NCBI RefSeq assembly: GCF_000006565.2
Contig: NC_031478.1
Coordinates: 6,286,212-6,350,211, forward strand
DNA length: 64,000 bases
Source of the DNA: Toxoplasma gondii ME49
Lineage: Eukaryota > Apicomplexa > Conoidasida > Eucoccidiorida > Sarcocystidae
Direction: 5' to 3'
In this document: piece after piece, positions 1-11,702 of the stretch
How positions within the stretch are numbered: the first letter of the stretch is position 1
Layout: each line of letters starts with the position of its first letter
Translations under genes and position numbers: made by a program
The notes under the pieces: generated by a model
What the model saw: the letters and a program-made list of their open reading frames with translations, nothing else
The model's database searches: none
Told to the model about the DNA's origin: nothing

Positions 1-865
1 CCTCTGACAGTGTGAAACGGGTTTTACTTCTTGTTCAGCATTTTGCTAGGGGATGCACAGCGTGAAACTCCTCACCGCTGCCTGCGGAGTGACGGCGGCC
101 CTCAGTTAATGCCGTCTGCAGCCGGGGTTGATTTGACTCAGCTGCATGAAAGTGCCCACGCCACGAGTAGACGCACAAGTCCGGTCAAATCTCTCTCGAT
201 TAAAGGAAAGAGGAACAGGGGGATCCAGCTTCGGGCGGGTTTCTTGTCGGTCCAACGTGGCGGTCGTGTCAGTAAGTACTACCATTTCTCTAGCCATTCG
301 TTGACAGCTCTGGCTACACAGAGGCCTACTGACGCCGGAACGGGGCTGGAGATTTGGAGTCGTACACGTCGACGAATGCACAATCTGTGTGGGGACTTGG
401 AGTTCGAGCACATTGATAGACAGCCGATTATGATGTATAGTAGTGATGGTGTCAGAGGTCCCGCTGCAGTGCTGTGCTGGGGCGGAGATTTGAAACATGG
501 TGCTGAGTCACTGTTTGTTGAATGTACCTGGGCAGAAGTGAAAATCAATTGTGTGGTGTGTAATTTTCCCCTCCAATCGCTAGTCGCGGACTTCCAGTCC
601 AGAGGGCCGTCTGCGTGATGAACACTCGACGTACCCGCCAACTGCCTACGCTCCTCCCGGCCTAGACGTGGTGACAGCAAACGAGCACGTTTGCCTCATT
701 TTTGCACCTTTCATTCGTGCTGTCTCTGTCGAACTGGGTTGCCCTTTCCGTGTGTTGACATTTGTATATAAAGATTGATGCCGAGTGGAGCATTTGCCCG
801 GAAACCGCTTGCGCAGTTGAGCGGAGTCTCTGTGTCTCCCACTCTCCTCTTTGTGGGCGGTTTGG
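1..865. repeat. Diverged direct repeat, left copy (A)
   Basis: This stretch resembles about 4601-5481 along its whole length, in the same orientation and order. Shared words include CTCTGACAG at the left end, CTCACCGCT, AGCTGCATGAA near 140 and 4741, GGGGCTGGAG near 340 and 4942, GAGGTCC near 455 and 5041, and GGGCGGTTT at the right end. Similarity is interrupted by substitutions and small indels. It already exists at base 1, so the duplicated unit probably runs off the left edge. It lies directly upstream of the TEXEL gene and may include its promoter (inference). No reading frame in it looks conserved between the copies, so I do not call it coding. Confidence 0.75.
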
Positions 866-1535
866 AACGCGCGGATGTGGGATTTTTTTCTCCTGTGTGG
901 CCTAACAGGAGGAAATGGTGGAAGGGCAAATAAACACAGACAGAAGGGCTTTGTGTCAAAAGCCGTTTAGTAAGGTGACTTCTGCGAGATGGCACGTTCT
1001 AAACAAACGCGCGGCGACCGTTGTTCTAAGCAAGAAGCAAATTAGGTCAATGATGTGCCCTCCAGCAGAGGCCGCGGCGATTCGTCCCGGACAGCAGGAG
1101 TTATTCCTCCCCCTTTAGACCGTTTTTTCATGCTCAGCCCTCCGGAACTGTACTCCTTATTAGTTTTGAGAATGGGACTACTTCTTCTCCCAGTTTTCCC
1201 AGTTCGTCACCTCGACCAAACCGTTGTTCGCCGAAGCCCACGGCAGTGAACCCACCTCCAAAGCGGTCTGCTGTACAACGGTTCTACTGAAAGACGGGGA
1301 CCGGTTGGGGGGGAAGAGCGATGCGGGGGACGGGGGGCCGGGGCAGAAGGGCACCCCTCTTGTATTGGAGAGAACATTTTCTTCCAGAACGATTCATGCT
1401 CGTGCCAGTGATGTACACAAACAAGCAAAGATCTTGCTGTGAGAAGGCCGGTTGCATTGCCGCTCGTCACGAGTTCCGCGAAAACACGCGTTTTTATCGC
1501 GTGAGGGGGACTACGTTGCCCTCATCCAACACGTG
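866..1535. other. Upstream region of the TEXEL gene
   Basis: Between repeat A and the chosen start codon I see no supported gene. Short open frames occur on both strands but lack good starts, splice context or family features. The region probably holds the 5' UTR and core promoter of the gene at 1536. Its repeat-B counterpart (5482-5953) is not recognisably similar, so the duplication ends near 865. Confidence 0.4.
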
Positions 1536-3083
1536 ATGCAGTCGTCCACACCGCCACTTATACTGCACCGTGCTGCAATGGCGCACGCGCTGACTTCTGC
1601 TCCCTCTACAGGGGTGGATCTCGACATGGAAACTGAGGCTTTGACATCTTCACGCGGATCCTTGTTGGTTCCAGGAGACAGGCGAAAGACAAGGACACTT
1701 ACCCGCCTTCTTCATGATGGTCCGCGTAGTAAAGGCGCGTGGAAACCGTTAGGCTCGCGACTGTTTGGCGTTGCCTTTGCATTAACGGTGACGGCTATCG
1801 TTTTAAGAAGGTATGCAGTATGCATGAGGGCTCAGTCAATGTTGGCCGATTTCCGTGGCTCAGAAAATTCACCCTCTATTCCACGAGCGGGAGTCTTCGG
1901 TTCTGGAGCGCGACTCCGGAGACTTGCTGAGGGAGGCGGCGACAAGGAATCCGAGGAGCCCAGTGCGTCAGCCGAATGCGTCACTTCAGCTCTGGCCTCT
2001 TTGACACTTGGTAGCACATCTGAGGAGGCAGGCGATGTGGCGCCTAGGGACGGAGGGAGGACTCCCACGATGCAGGTGGCAACAGGGCGGACACAGTCCA
2101 GAGGGTTGCAGGATGCGCTCGTGAGTGCCGAATTAGGGAGGCACCAGAGCCTCCTTCTCAACGCAATTCGTGAGGAGTGTTCACGTGTAGCTGCTCAGAG
2201 TAGTGGGATGGCCGCTGCAGTGGTAAAGATACAGGAAAGTTTGGAGGCAGTGCTCATCCGGGCTGCGGATCAACACCGTAGCTCGCGTGAATGGCTGATT
2301 GACCTGTTGGGTGTCGGTTTCGAACTCCTTACACGCGTTGAAGTCTCGCTTCTGGAGTCAGAACGCCAAATCCTTTTGGAGGATCTGCAGGAGGCAGGTG
2401 CTTCAGGGGTAGAAGACGCTTCACTGGCTCCTGCTGCACTCCTCAGTCAAGTGGAAAAATGTCTGCAGGGGGAGGAGCTCATGCTGGCGTCGCTTCAACA
2501 TACGCTGCAGTCCTCCTTCGCTCGTGGACCTGCAACCTGGGAAAATGTAGCGAAGGGGCTCTTGAGAAGAGAGGAACAACGAGCGACTGCAAGGTTACAG
2601 AGGCGAACTCAGCGACTGCACGACTTGATAAAGTTGTCACAAACCCGCTCACGCAACGCTGAAGAACAATTGAAGGATGCAAAAGGAGAGGAGGCGAAAA
2701 AGCTCCTGTACACGTTAGGCGACATGAACAATGACATCGGGTTGTACCAACAGCAATTGTCACTCTGCGAGCGTGCTGGTAAAGTACCTGCAAGTCCGCT
2801 GGGTGGACAACTCGCGGATTCAAGTGCCCTGATCTTTGTTATCCTCAAGAATCAACCGACGGAGGAAAAACCCCCGCCAAAGCCGTGGGAATCCATAGAA
2901 CGAGCTATCCAGGACTTGACGAATAAAATCTCGAGAGAACATGCTTTTATCTTGTACGCAGTCTCTTCTGGAGGCAAACGCGCAGCTGGTCAGAGAAAGG
3001 CAAAGCTACTTCACTTACTGAGGCAACGTGAGCAGTTGCAGAGAATTCTCAAACAGGCTCGTGGGGAGGGTACTGATGCGTGA
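1536..3083 (+). CDS. Candidate exported TEXEL-motif secretory protein
   Basis: This is an intronless gene of 515 codons. The frame is open from 1452, but only through a TTG; the first ATG is at 1536 and a second in-frame ATG is at 1578. A hydrophobic segment (LFGVAFALTVTAIVL) at about residues 75-90 looks like a recessed signal anchor. RRLAE follows at residues 128-132 (1917-1931). RRL behind a signal sequence is the TEXEL motif cleaved by the Golgi protease ASP5 in Toxoplasma dense-granule effectors. The rest is acidic, then strongly helical and charged from about residue 200, with likely coiled coil and no known domain. Diverged direct repeats flank the gene, which fits a lineage-specific, duplicating family. 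Export and cleavage are inferred from motif and order; no orthologue was recognised. Confidence 0.75.
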   Translation: MQSSTPPLILHRAAMAHALTSAPSTGVDLDMETEALTSSRGSLLVPGDRRKTRTLTRLLHDGPRSKGAWKPLGSRLFGVAFALTVTAIVLRRYAVCMRAQSMLADFRGSENSPSIPRAGVFGSGARLRRLAEGGGDKESEEPSASAECVTSALASLTLGSTSEEAGDVAPRDGGRTPTMQVATGRTQSRGLQDALVSAELGRHQSLLLNAIREECSRVAAQSSGMAAAVVKIQESLEAVLIRAADQHRSSREWLIDLLGVGFELLTRVEVSLLESERQILLEDLQEAGASGVEDASLAPAALLSQVEKCLQGEELMLASLQHTLQSSFARGPATWENVAKGLLRREEQRATARLQRRTQRLHDLIKLSQTRSRNAEEQLKDAKGEEAKKLLYTLGDMNNDIGLYQQQLSLCERAGKVPASPLGGQLADSSALIFVILKNQPTEEKPPPKPWESIERAIQDLTNKISREHAFILYAVSSGGKRAAGQRKAKLLHLLRQREQLQRILKQARGEGTDA

Positions 3084-4600
3084 AATGGCTTTGTATTGTT
3101 ACGCTACATCTGCAAGGCTTGCACAGACGGACACGACGTTCCTGGAACCACAACACGATGACATTTGGAGAATCCGCAGATCGCAGGCGCATGAGTGCTG
3201 GACGCGGTTTCGGTGGCTGCTGCCGGACTCCTCGGTGAAAAGGAACAATGTTTGGAAGAGGAAAAATGCATTGATAGCATGGCTTTGGGAGACGCTGCAC
3301 TTCTCGTTCCCTGGTGGAGGAATGAACCCTGCGAAGTGCAACATAACTCTTGAACGGGTGAAGAAATGCACAGCTACAAAGGTGCAGGGGCGACTTATTT
3401 TCAGCGTCGGCTGTACTTGCTAAAGACATCACAAAAATGTGTACGCGGAACTGAAGGTTTGACTCGGGCAAGCGGAGAGGCCGCGAAGGTGTACGTGTCG
3501 CTGAGAGGCGACATGGGCAGGGTCTGCAAGGTATATCGACAGGGGCTGCTGCTCTACACGTGCGCTGGTGCGACAACATTTCCATTTGCTGCACAAGCCC
3601 GCGGAGACAAGTGTACAGGTCCTGCTCCTCTTCAGGGTACAAAAACCAAGGGCACCGTGTTCTGCAGGATCGTTAGTCGTAGCTCGGCTGGTGAAGGAGA
3701 GCACGTTGGTGGCAGATCAGGTGCAGCGGCAGATGCCCAGCGAAGTATTCTGAAAGTCCAAAATCTGTTTCATGTTTCTTTGCGTAGCTTAATACAAGTG
3801 TCCAACAATCGATACAAGGTATCCGTTTTTTTAGAAGTGACGTTGCAGGTTTTTCTCGCACAATTTGTTTATACGAGGTCGCGTGTCTGGCCTAAACGGA
3901 CCCGCACGATGATCGGCCCAAAGTGGTGGCCTATGTTAATGCAGGGTTAAAGCACTGCATGCCTGTCCAGTGATGAGCACATAGCAGCCTCACCAGTGTA
4001 CAAGTGAGAGGCGCAGGCTTCTTCACGGCTTCGCAATTAATCACTGCAACTGTATTCAAAAGAATCGATTGCAAGTGCTATATTATTGGTTTGGTACAGT
4101 CGTGTACAGGAATTCTGCATCCCAATGTGTCCCATCGCGAGTTTCGGTACACAGTCGGCCCGTGCTCGATTGCGAGATGTCTAGCGGCGTTATGCCAGTG
4201 CCTCCTGATGAATTCGGGGACTGCTGACTTGTGAGGCATGGAAAACGGATATCAACTGATATTGTTTTCAAAGGTATGCATCGAATACAACCCGTGGAAG
4301 GGTGACAATGACCGTTCTACAGGCTCTAAGCTGCGTCAGATTTGCCACACTCACTGAGTAGTTATCTGAGAGTTCCACCCACATTGTGTTAACTGACTCG
4401 CAGAGAAGCGAGGGCTGTAAAACTCTAGCATTACCGAGTAACGCCCCACAAACAGGAAGCAGCACGATAAACTTCCTCAATAAGCACAGTTCGGTTTCTG
4501 TCGCCGCAATCGGCTGGCGTATTGCAGAGACACACGCACGTTATTCTCACGGAACTTGCATGTTTCGCCCGGCCACTAGTGGCGGCGGACTCCAGTACAG
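3084..4600. other. Intergenic, no supported gene
   Basis: Open frames of 60-200 codons occur on both strands (for example 3366-3950 + and 3049-3642 -), but they overlap each other, mostly begin at non-ATG codons, and show no domain, signal peptide or consistent splice pattern. The left part is probably the 3' UTR of the TEXEL gene. Confidence 0.4.
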
Positions 4601-5481
4601 TCTCTGACAGAGTCCACTGCCTTAACATCCGTGCTGTACGTTTCATCGAAACATGTAAAAAACGTAAACGCCTCACCGCTACTTATGGAATGGCTGCCTT
4701 CTTAAGCGTCTGCCGTTGGCACTACGTCTCGATTCGGCCCAGCTGCATGAAGGTGCCCCCGCCAGGGGTCAACGTACGATTATGTTCGCGTCTCTGTAGA
4801 AAGTAACAAGAATAAGAGGGGGGGACTGCTATAATCGAGCTTCTGGTCGGTCGAAGGTAGTGGGTTGTAGCAGGGAGGGCTACTACTTTCGTCACCCATC
4901 GACCACCGGCTGTATAGAGAGTGCAGCTGATCCCACCATGGGGCTGGAGCTTTGGGTGGTATAAATGGACTAAATAACAGTCTGTGATGGATTGCGAACA
5001 CCTTCACAGACGTGCTTTTGCTGCGTAGGAGTGGTGATTTGCGAGGTCCGGCTATACACTTCTGTGCTGCGGCGGTAATTTGGAACACGACGTTCAACAG
5101 TCGTTGTTGAGCCTGCCTTAGCAGTGGGCGCAATCAATAGAGAGGTTTCGATTTTCACTCATGTCGTTGCAGTTGGTTGTTTTCGAGGCGCGAGGGTCCT
5201 CTGACAGGAAATACCCTCGAAGAGCCGGCAACCCCCTTTGATGCTCCCGACCCGGCTCTGGTGACACCACACGCGAATACTACCGTGCGTGCGCGTCTCT
5301 CGCTCGAGACGTGTCTGTCCAGATGGCCTTCGTTTTTGCGACCTTTTGACGTTTGCTATCGTGTTTCCTACTTCAGGGCCTCACAGAAATACGTGCAAGT
5401 CGCATCTTTCACTTGAAACGTGCCCGTGCTGTTGAACGGACTCTCCGTGTCTCCCGCTCTCGTCCGGACTGGGCGGTTTTC
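4601..5481. repeat. Diverged direct repeat, right copy (B)
   Basis: This is the second copy of the left-edge repeat, offset by about 4.6 kb and in the same orientation. It ends about 470 bases before the phosphopantetheinyl transferase ATG. If copy A supplies upstream sequence to the TEXEL gene, copy B may be what remains upstream of a lost family member, now next to an unrelated gene (inference). Confidence 0.72.
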
Positions 5482-5953
5482 TACTTGCACTGGTGTCCCC
5501 GTGAGTCTTGTGCTCTGCCGTCTATCCATTGTATGGTCTGACTGCGGTAGCATCGGTGTTTTTTCTTGGCCGACTTCTTTCTAACCGATCTGTCTCTCCT
5601 TTGTCTCTGGGCAACCCTTTCATCGCGTTCGCCTCTCCAGCTAGCCGCACAGGAGCAGGACGTGCTCGTGTGCTGCAAAGAGAAAGCACGTTTTCGGAGG
5701 GCTTTGGACTGTCGGATGGAGTCTTTTACTTTCCGTTTCACACGCACCGGTGATCGCCCCATCGCACTTTATTTCCACTTTTTTCTCAAACCAGAGGCAT
5801 CGAGGTCTTTCCTCTCGGAACTCTGTTACACCGGGATATTCCTTCCCCCCCTGAGACGCCCTGGCTCGGACATCCGGTCTTGCCGATACGACTATCCTTT
5901 GTCTGTGAGAAGATCTGAGCCGATGCCCTTACGAATGGGGTAGAGTTTTCAAC

Positions 5954-8900
5954 ATGAATACCGAGCTCCTTTCATTGACGGACGAACCCGTCATTCTAGT
6001 GCGTCTCTGCGATATACGGACACTTCCGGCAACGGACGCGCTGATCACGAAATCCGAAAACATCATTGCCGCAGAAGAAGTTTCTTCAGCTCTCAGGTTA
6101 GACCGCGTTTCGCGCCACTGCTGACGATTTCGTTTTTGGACCCTGCGTTCTAGTTTTTCTCTCTGCGTATCTGCTCATAAATGCTTGACGATTCCGACCA
6201 ACACCAGCTGCGCCGGTCTTTCTAAACGCTTGTGTCGAAGTATCGTCTTGCTGCTGACTTGCGATATATGAGTGCGTGTCATTCATTTCCCACTGCTTTG
6301 CCGCCGTATGCCTCTGTCTCAGCACCTACATCCCACTTTGTACAGGAGGGCAAGTCTGCCTTCGGTGTCTCGCAGCGTTGAATACGGGGCACATTGGCAG
6401 GACGGTTCCGCCACGGACAAGCCGTTACGAGACAAATGGCCATTTCCAGACATGTGCCAAGCCTGTGTTCTTTTTATTCACACAGATACCGGCAGGAGAA
6501 CGACAAGCGAATGGCTCTGTGCAGTCGTCTGCTACAGCAGTGCTTACTCCGCGGTCACTCCTCCAGACATCGAGGCTCGTGCTTGTCACCGCGATCACGT
6601 GTACCTCTCCGCCATTCCACGCCTTCTCTTCATTCTCCCCGTCTTACTGCTTCCACGCGCCGCCCATCTTGTCTGTTGCCGAGAGCCGCGCACGCGCTTC
6701 CGGAGAAAATCGAACGCCAGCGAAGTGGCCAAAAACCCATCTGGATTCCGCACGCGGAAGAACGATCGCCTTTTATTCACTTCAACGTCTCCCATGACAC
6801 CGGTCTCGTCGTGCTCTCTGCGTCCCGTCTACTTGTTGGCGTCGACTGCATGCAGGTCACGGTTCGCGGAGCGTCCAGGTGTGTTTCCAATTTGGTCTTT
6901 GCCTGCAAACGAAATGCGTGGGGAGAGCCCTACTTCGGTGAAACCGCCATCGTGCAACTTGGGCAACAACTGAGAACTGTCTGAGTAGACAGTTTCACTC
7001 TCCTGTTGATTTCTGTATTCGGAAAAGCAGAGCCGGTCCCTTTATCTGGGACATCACTTTGTAGACACGTTTTCCAGTGCTTCGGAAAAGGTGGGCTCGC
7101 AATCACGATGCGCGCTAATACACATGCATATTGGCACTTCCGGGTGTCTCGAGAGGAAACTGGTGGCAGTTCCGCACGTTTACAAGGGCGTCGATGTATA
7201 TCCACATGCGTGTATAGCCGTATAAACGAGCGTTCATCAGGATTCTTGTACCCTGTGAAGAATGTTAACTTGATTGCGTGTGTAAAACGTTCGGGATCGA
7301 CAGATGCTTTTTCCACTGGAAACGCATCGTAATACCAATACTCATATGTCTGGCTTTCTTCTGTGTGCGTGCTCCACCATCGCGTCGTATTTTAGTCGCT
7401 CGGTCGCGGATCTACTGCGAGCCATGGATTCCCAGTGCGTAGGCAGAGAGCGACCGTACGTCTTGGGCGAGGACAGCGACGTCAGCGACGAAGAGAAGCT
7501 GAGACGCTTCATGAAAATCTGGACGATGAAGGAGGCGTTCGTGAAAGCCTGTGGAACAGGTGAGGAATTAGCGGAACCGGTGTAGTTAGGGAGTAGGGAA
7601 AAGGAGTGAAAAATGAGGAATACGGAGAAAGGCGGGACCTTAGGGAAACCGCGACGGCCGCGAGTGGACGATCCAGAAGGCTAAGTGAGGACTTAGTTGC
7701 GGATTTCACGCATCCAAGGTTTCTGTCTCAAAACACAGGCATACTCGTCATACGGGGAGTGGATATCTGTGTGATCGCATTTTTAGCTACACGCAAGAAA
7801 AAGAGCCCTGAAAGATAAAAGGAAAATGGTAGCACGAAAACATACGGAGGACGCAGAATCAGAGCCAGAGTTCATCGACTCTAGGTCGCCGACAGAGACG
7901 AGAACTAGCAGGTCCAAACGAGGACGGTTACGGAGACGACATAAACTCCTGGCATGCGCACAGAAAATAGGGAAGGTGATAAAGACGAGGCGCTAAACGA
8001 GACAGAAGAGTCGTGGTGATTGCGAACGGAACGATATCGCGCCCCTGCAGGTCCTATAGCTCAGTTGGTTAGAGCATCCGGCTAATAACCGGAAGGTCGC
8101 CGGTTCGATCCCGGTTGGGACCAGTACGTTTCCCAGGTCACGTCGTTGGGCCTCCTTCGTTCTTTAGCAACTTTAGACACGGGTGTGCAATTTTACATGT
8201 GCTTATCGATAACTTCCATGCTCAAATGCCTGTTTCGGTATGCAATTACGGTGTCTGCAAATGCACCTGCATTTGCATATACAACCATACGCACATGCAT
8301 GCTTTTTGAGCGTGGCGCCTATCTGAGTCGTCGGCTCCATGCAACGACTCTGGGAGCCAAAGGTTAGATTTTTTTTGTCATGACGCAGAATCATTTGTTT
8401 CCATCGGAAATGTGGCTCTCACAGTAAGGAGCCTGACTCTTGTTTTCGTTTTGTTCTAGGCGTGTACGTCGACCCAGCACGACTCGAGTGCGTTCTGCCC
8501 GAATATGATTCTCCGACGGCGTGCACTCCCGCGCCGTCTCTCGCTTGTCCGTATACTCCAGAGTACGACTTGAACGAAGACACCCACGCATGCTCTCCAG
8601 GGGGGAAAGCCAACCCTGGTCAAGTGTTGAGTGGCGAAGGTCCCACGGCCGTGTCCACGCAAGAAACATACAAATCGTTGAGTCTAGAGTCCGATGAGGA
8701 CACTGGAGAGGACCGACCAATGGTGCGCATCATGATGGACGGAGAAGAACAAAAGGTAGTCACAGAAGAAAGGCCTTGAACCGACTGGGGCTCTCATACA
8801 AAAGACATGTGAAGTGCCACACCTAGACAGGGATGATATATGTGTAGAAACTATTGCGTGAATATGCACAGGGTTGTAGACGTAAACGTGCCATAGTATG

Positions 8901-9724
8901 CGTCTGTATGTCTCGAAAGCGTAGCGGGAACTATCAGTCGACAGTGGCTCAGTTGCAATGCAAGTAGGTCAGTGCTGTGAGAGACATATGCTCTTCGGGT
9001 AATTAGTATATATCACGGCTGGTCCGACCGCCGTTCAAAACACCCACTGTGTACTGAAAGCGCGTGTACACATGCAGACTTGCTGATACCGACTTGCGCT
9101 AATATATATATATATATACATTTATATTTCGTGTACATACATGGACGCGCATTTGCGAGACAGGTTCTCCTGCCACCTCCTTTTCGTGTTCTCTGCGTTT
9201 CGGTTTGTGGTGTTCGTCACTTTGGATCCCTCTCTTGGTCTCTGATTCTTTGTGTTCCTTACCTCGCGCTCTGGCTGCCGTTGTGCGTTTTCAGAATTTT
9301 GGATTCGCCTGGCTCGACGCGTCCGTCGCTCCGGGTTTCATCATTTGTGTCTGCTGGGGTCCCGTGCAGGCGGCACAGAAAAAATACCTTGAGTGCATGC
9401 CCGAGCGAGAGCGCGAGGTAGGTCGAGAGCGACAAGATGGTGGCTTACGAAAGAGCTGAAGTATTGAATCTCTGCTCAACTTGCTCCACCTACACTTCGT
9501 TTGTGCCTGTCGCTTGTGCGGTCTCTCAGGCAATAAAAGCAGTAACAGCGAGGCGAATCAGCAGGGAATCGGAGAAGCGCTTCTCGAGGGACGAGGGCTT
9601 TCCGTGCAAAGATGCCGCGAGTTGTGTATACACCGGGACGTCTCGCCTTCCGCGATTCGACGTTCGTTGGGTTTCAGGAGAAACGCTTGTTCAGGAACCG
9701 CCTGTCGCCCCTGGAAAAGATTAG
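5954..9724 (+). CDS. 4'-phosphopantetheinyl transferase, Sfp/AASDHPPT type
   Basis: The family moves phosphopantetheine from CoA to a serine of acyl or peptidyl carrier proteins, activating fatty-acid and polyketide synthases. Exons are 5954-6096, 6486-6878, 7396-7559, 8460-8755, 9295-9417 and 9530-9724; phases agree at every junction and give 437 residues. An early RYRQENDKR segment (about 48-56) matches the CoA-binding region. FNVSHD lies at 147-152, the Mg-binding GVD at 166-168, and WTMKEAFVK at 221-229. Exon 2 carries an Arg/Ser/Pro-rich stretch (about 72-115) that could instead be an in-frame intron. The 41-residue exon 5 and the basic C-terminal exon show no extra domain. Target carrier proteins and compartment cannot be read here: no clear transit peptide is seen. 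A tRNA gene lies in intron 3. Confidence 0.88.
8050..8123 (+). tRNA. tRNA-Ile (anticodon AAT)
   Basis: The sequence folds as a complete cloverleaf: acceptor GGTCCTA with TGGGACC, D stem GCTC/GAGC, anticodon stem TCCGG/CCGGA around loop CTAATAA, and T arm GCCGG/CCGGT with loop TTCGATC, plus discriminator A. Anticodon AAT (wobble A, normally modified to inosine) assigns isoleucine. The T arm supplies the B box GGTTCGATCC, an internal pol III promoter element. No run of four or more Ts appears until about 8191, so the terminator is not obvious. There is no tRNA intron and no encoded CCA. The gene lies sense-oriented inside intron 3 (7560-8459) of the phosphopantetheinyl transferase gene. Confidence 0.95.
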
Positions 9725-11702
9725 GAACCTCACGTCGGGCAGGCTTGAACGGCAGCCGTTGCATGCAGTCGCGCGGAAATCTGTGTGGTTTGACGCAGCT
9801 ACGGGTGTCGCTAAAGGCCACGCAGTACGCTGACTGAAACAGGAACGGTAACGCTATCTTTTATGGAACGCCCCTGCCAGTGGGTCTCGCCTCGCCATTC
9901 GCTTGACACCAACTCGATTTCGTTGTCCGATATTTGTTTTTTTTTGTTTTCGTTTTTTTGCTGCCACAGCGTGAGCCCACCACGCTTTTCGTTTCGACCC
10001 CGCGGCTCTCCACGCTACGGCTTTGAATTTCGACGCGAATTTCAAAAGGCACTCCAATGAATATGCACTCCCGTTGTTGCCTGCCTGTTTCTCGCCTATA
10101 TTAGTAAAGCATATAGATTTGTAGAGGCAGACAAGTGTATAGATGAGTGCTTGCACAGATACGTTTGAACCCATGGTGAAGCGACACGTTTTGTGGGCAT
10201 ACGTTTGTGTACACATTTTTTTGTATAGACTTGAGTTCGCATTCCTGTGTGGTTGTGTATAAGTGGACTTGCACATACATCGGCGAACAAGATGTGTGCT
10301 CAATATGTGTGCTGGGGTTCTACGATACCCACAAGAGAGCACAGCAGGATATACAATTTTGCGAGTGCCTGAGAGAAAAAACGCGCAAGGCGCCGCCCCT
10401 CTCGCGTCAACTGTTTTGTGTGGAAAATACCGTCAGTTCCAAGCCTCTATGCGAGGCCAGTTTTCACAGCAGACTTGGAAATGAATCATCTTCCTCATCT
10501 ACCTCGACCGCGTCTCAGACAAACGAGAGCACCAAACAAAGAACCACCTGAATCAACAGCTCAAGCAAACGCGCACACCACCGCCAGCACAATCACCACG
10601 CCCCTTGACGTGCTCACCATCATATACACATGCATAGATTTACACATACGTACGGTGTAATTAACACTCCTGGTGACAGATATATAGTAAACACCTGTAA
10701 GGTGGCACACCTATTTGGCTAACGATCTCGGGCTTACTATATAAATATATATACTATGCCGAGAACTAGTGAAGCCGCCTGCTTCTTTAGTAGAGATTCA
10801 CATATATATATAGATATATGCATGCTCATGCATATATAGTATTTGCTGGTGCGTCTTGACAGATCAATACGTGTGCGCTCACATATATAGCAGTTTATAT
10901 GTGCCTGTTTCTATGTGTACGAAGCCAGCATAGCCCCGTGTCGAGGGTTCCGGCCTTCGCAGCAACTCGCCAGAGGGAGGGATGGAAGGAGAGAAGGAGA
11001 AGAGACACGCGGCAGATCGACTCGCGGTGAGACAATGCACTGAACTACGGGAGACAGAACATCACCAGAGAGAAAAAGGAAGAGCAACGCTCTTCGACGA
11101 CGCGTCAGGAACGCCGACGCAAGTAGACGCAAGCGGGAGAATGGGGAAGATAGCGAGAGGTTGTTTGAGACACGACAGGGTTACAGAAATCGAGGAACGA
11201 AGCAGACTGGGGCGAGGTCAAATGACCACGGTGAGTGTGGTCAGAAACGTAGGAGCCCAGCCGTTCGTGTATCTGCTTTTGTCCGCTTCTCCTACACACA
11301 TTTCTTTCCATGCATGGCAGAAGAATACCAAGACGTCTTTCAGAAGACCGCGAGCCAGAGCAGTTGACATCCTTCCATACGGGAAGAGCCGCTGCCCGGC
11401 CCGTGTTACTTCGTGCACCAGCTCTTTCAGAATTTAACTGGAAGCGACAACCCAGGAAGAAAGAGTCTGTCTTGTCCGGAGACGCGAGCAAAAGCGCTTG
11501 TGATCCTTCCACCACCGGCTGCTCGTTTGTCTGTCCGTTCTTCGATCCCCGTGTTTTCGACCCACGACTTCCACTGCTGATCCGTTTCCCCCTTCTTTCT
11601 CTTGTACCCCACCTCTGCTTCATTCTTTTTTCTCTACGGAACTCCTTCTGCATGCTCCACCTTCGCGGCTTTTTCTCTTCGCTTGTCACTCTCCGCTGTC
11701 GC
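9725..11702. other. Convergent intergenic region with AT tracts
   Basis: This lies between the 3' ends of the transferase (+) and the SUMO protease (-). It holds several short (AT)-rich tracts near 10735-10905 and no supported gene. It presumably contains both 3' UTRs. Frames such as 9854-10342 (-) and 10207-10551 (+) are not supported by motifs or ATG context. Confidence 0.4.

Noticed and set aside
31..618. 195-codon + frame in repeat A
   Set aside because: It starts at TTG, and the frame is not preserved in the homologous repeat B.
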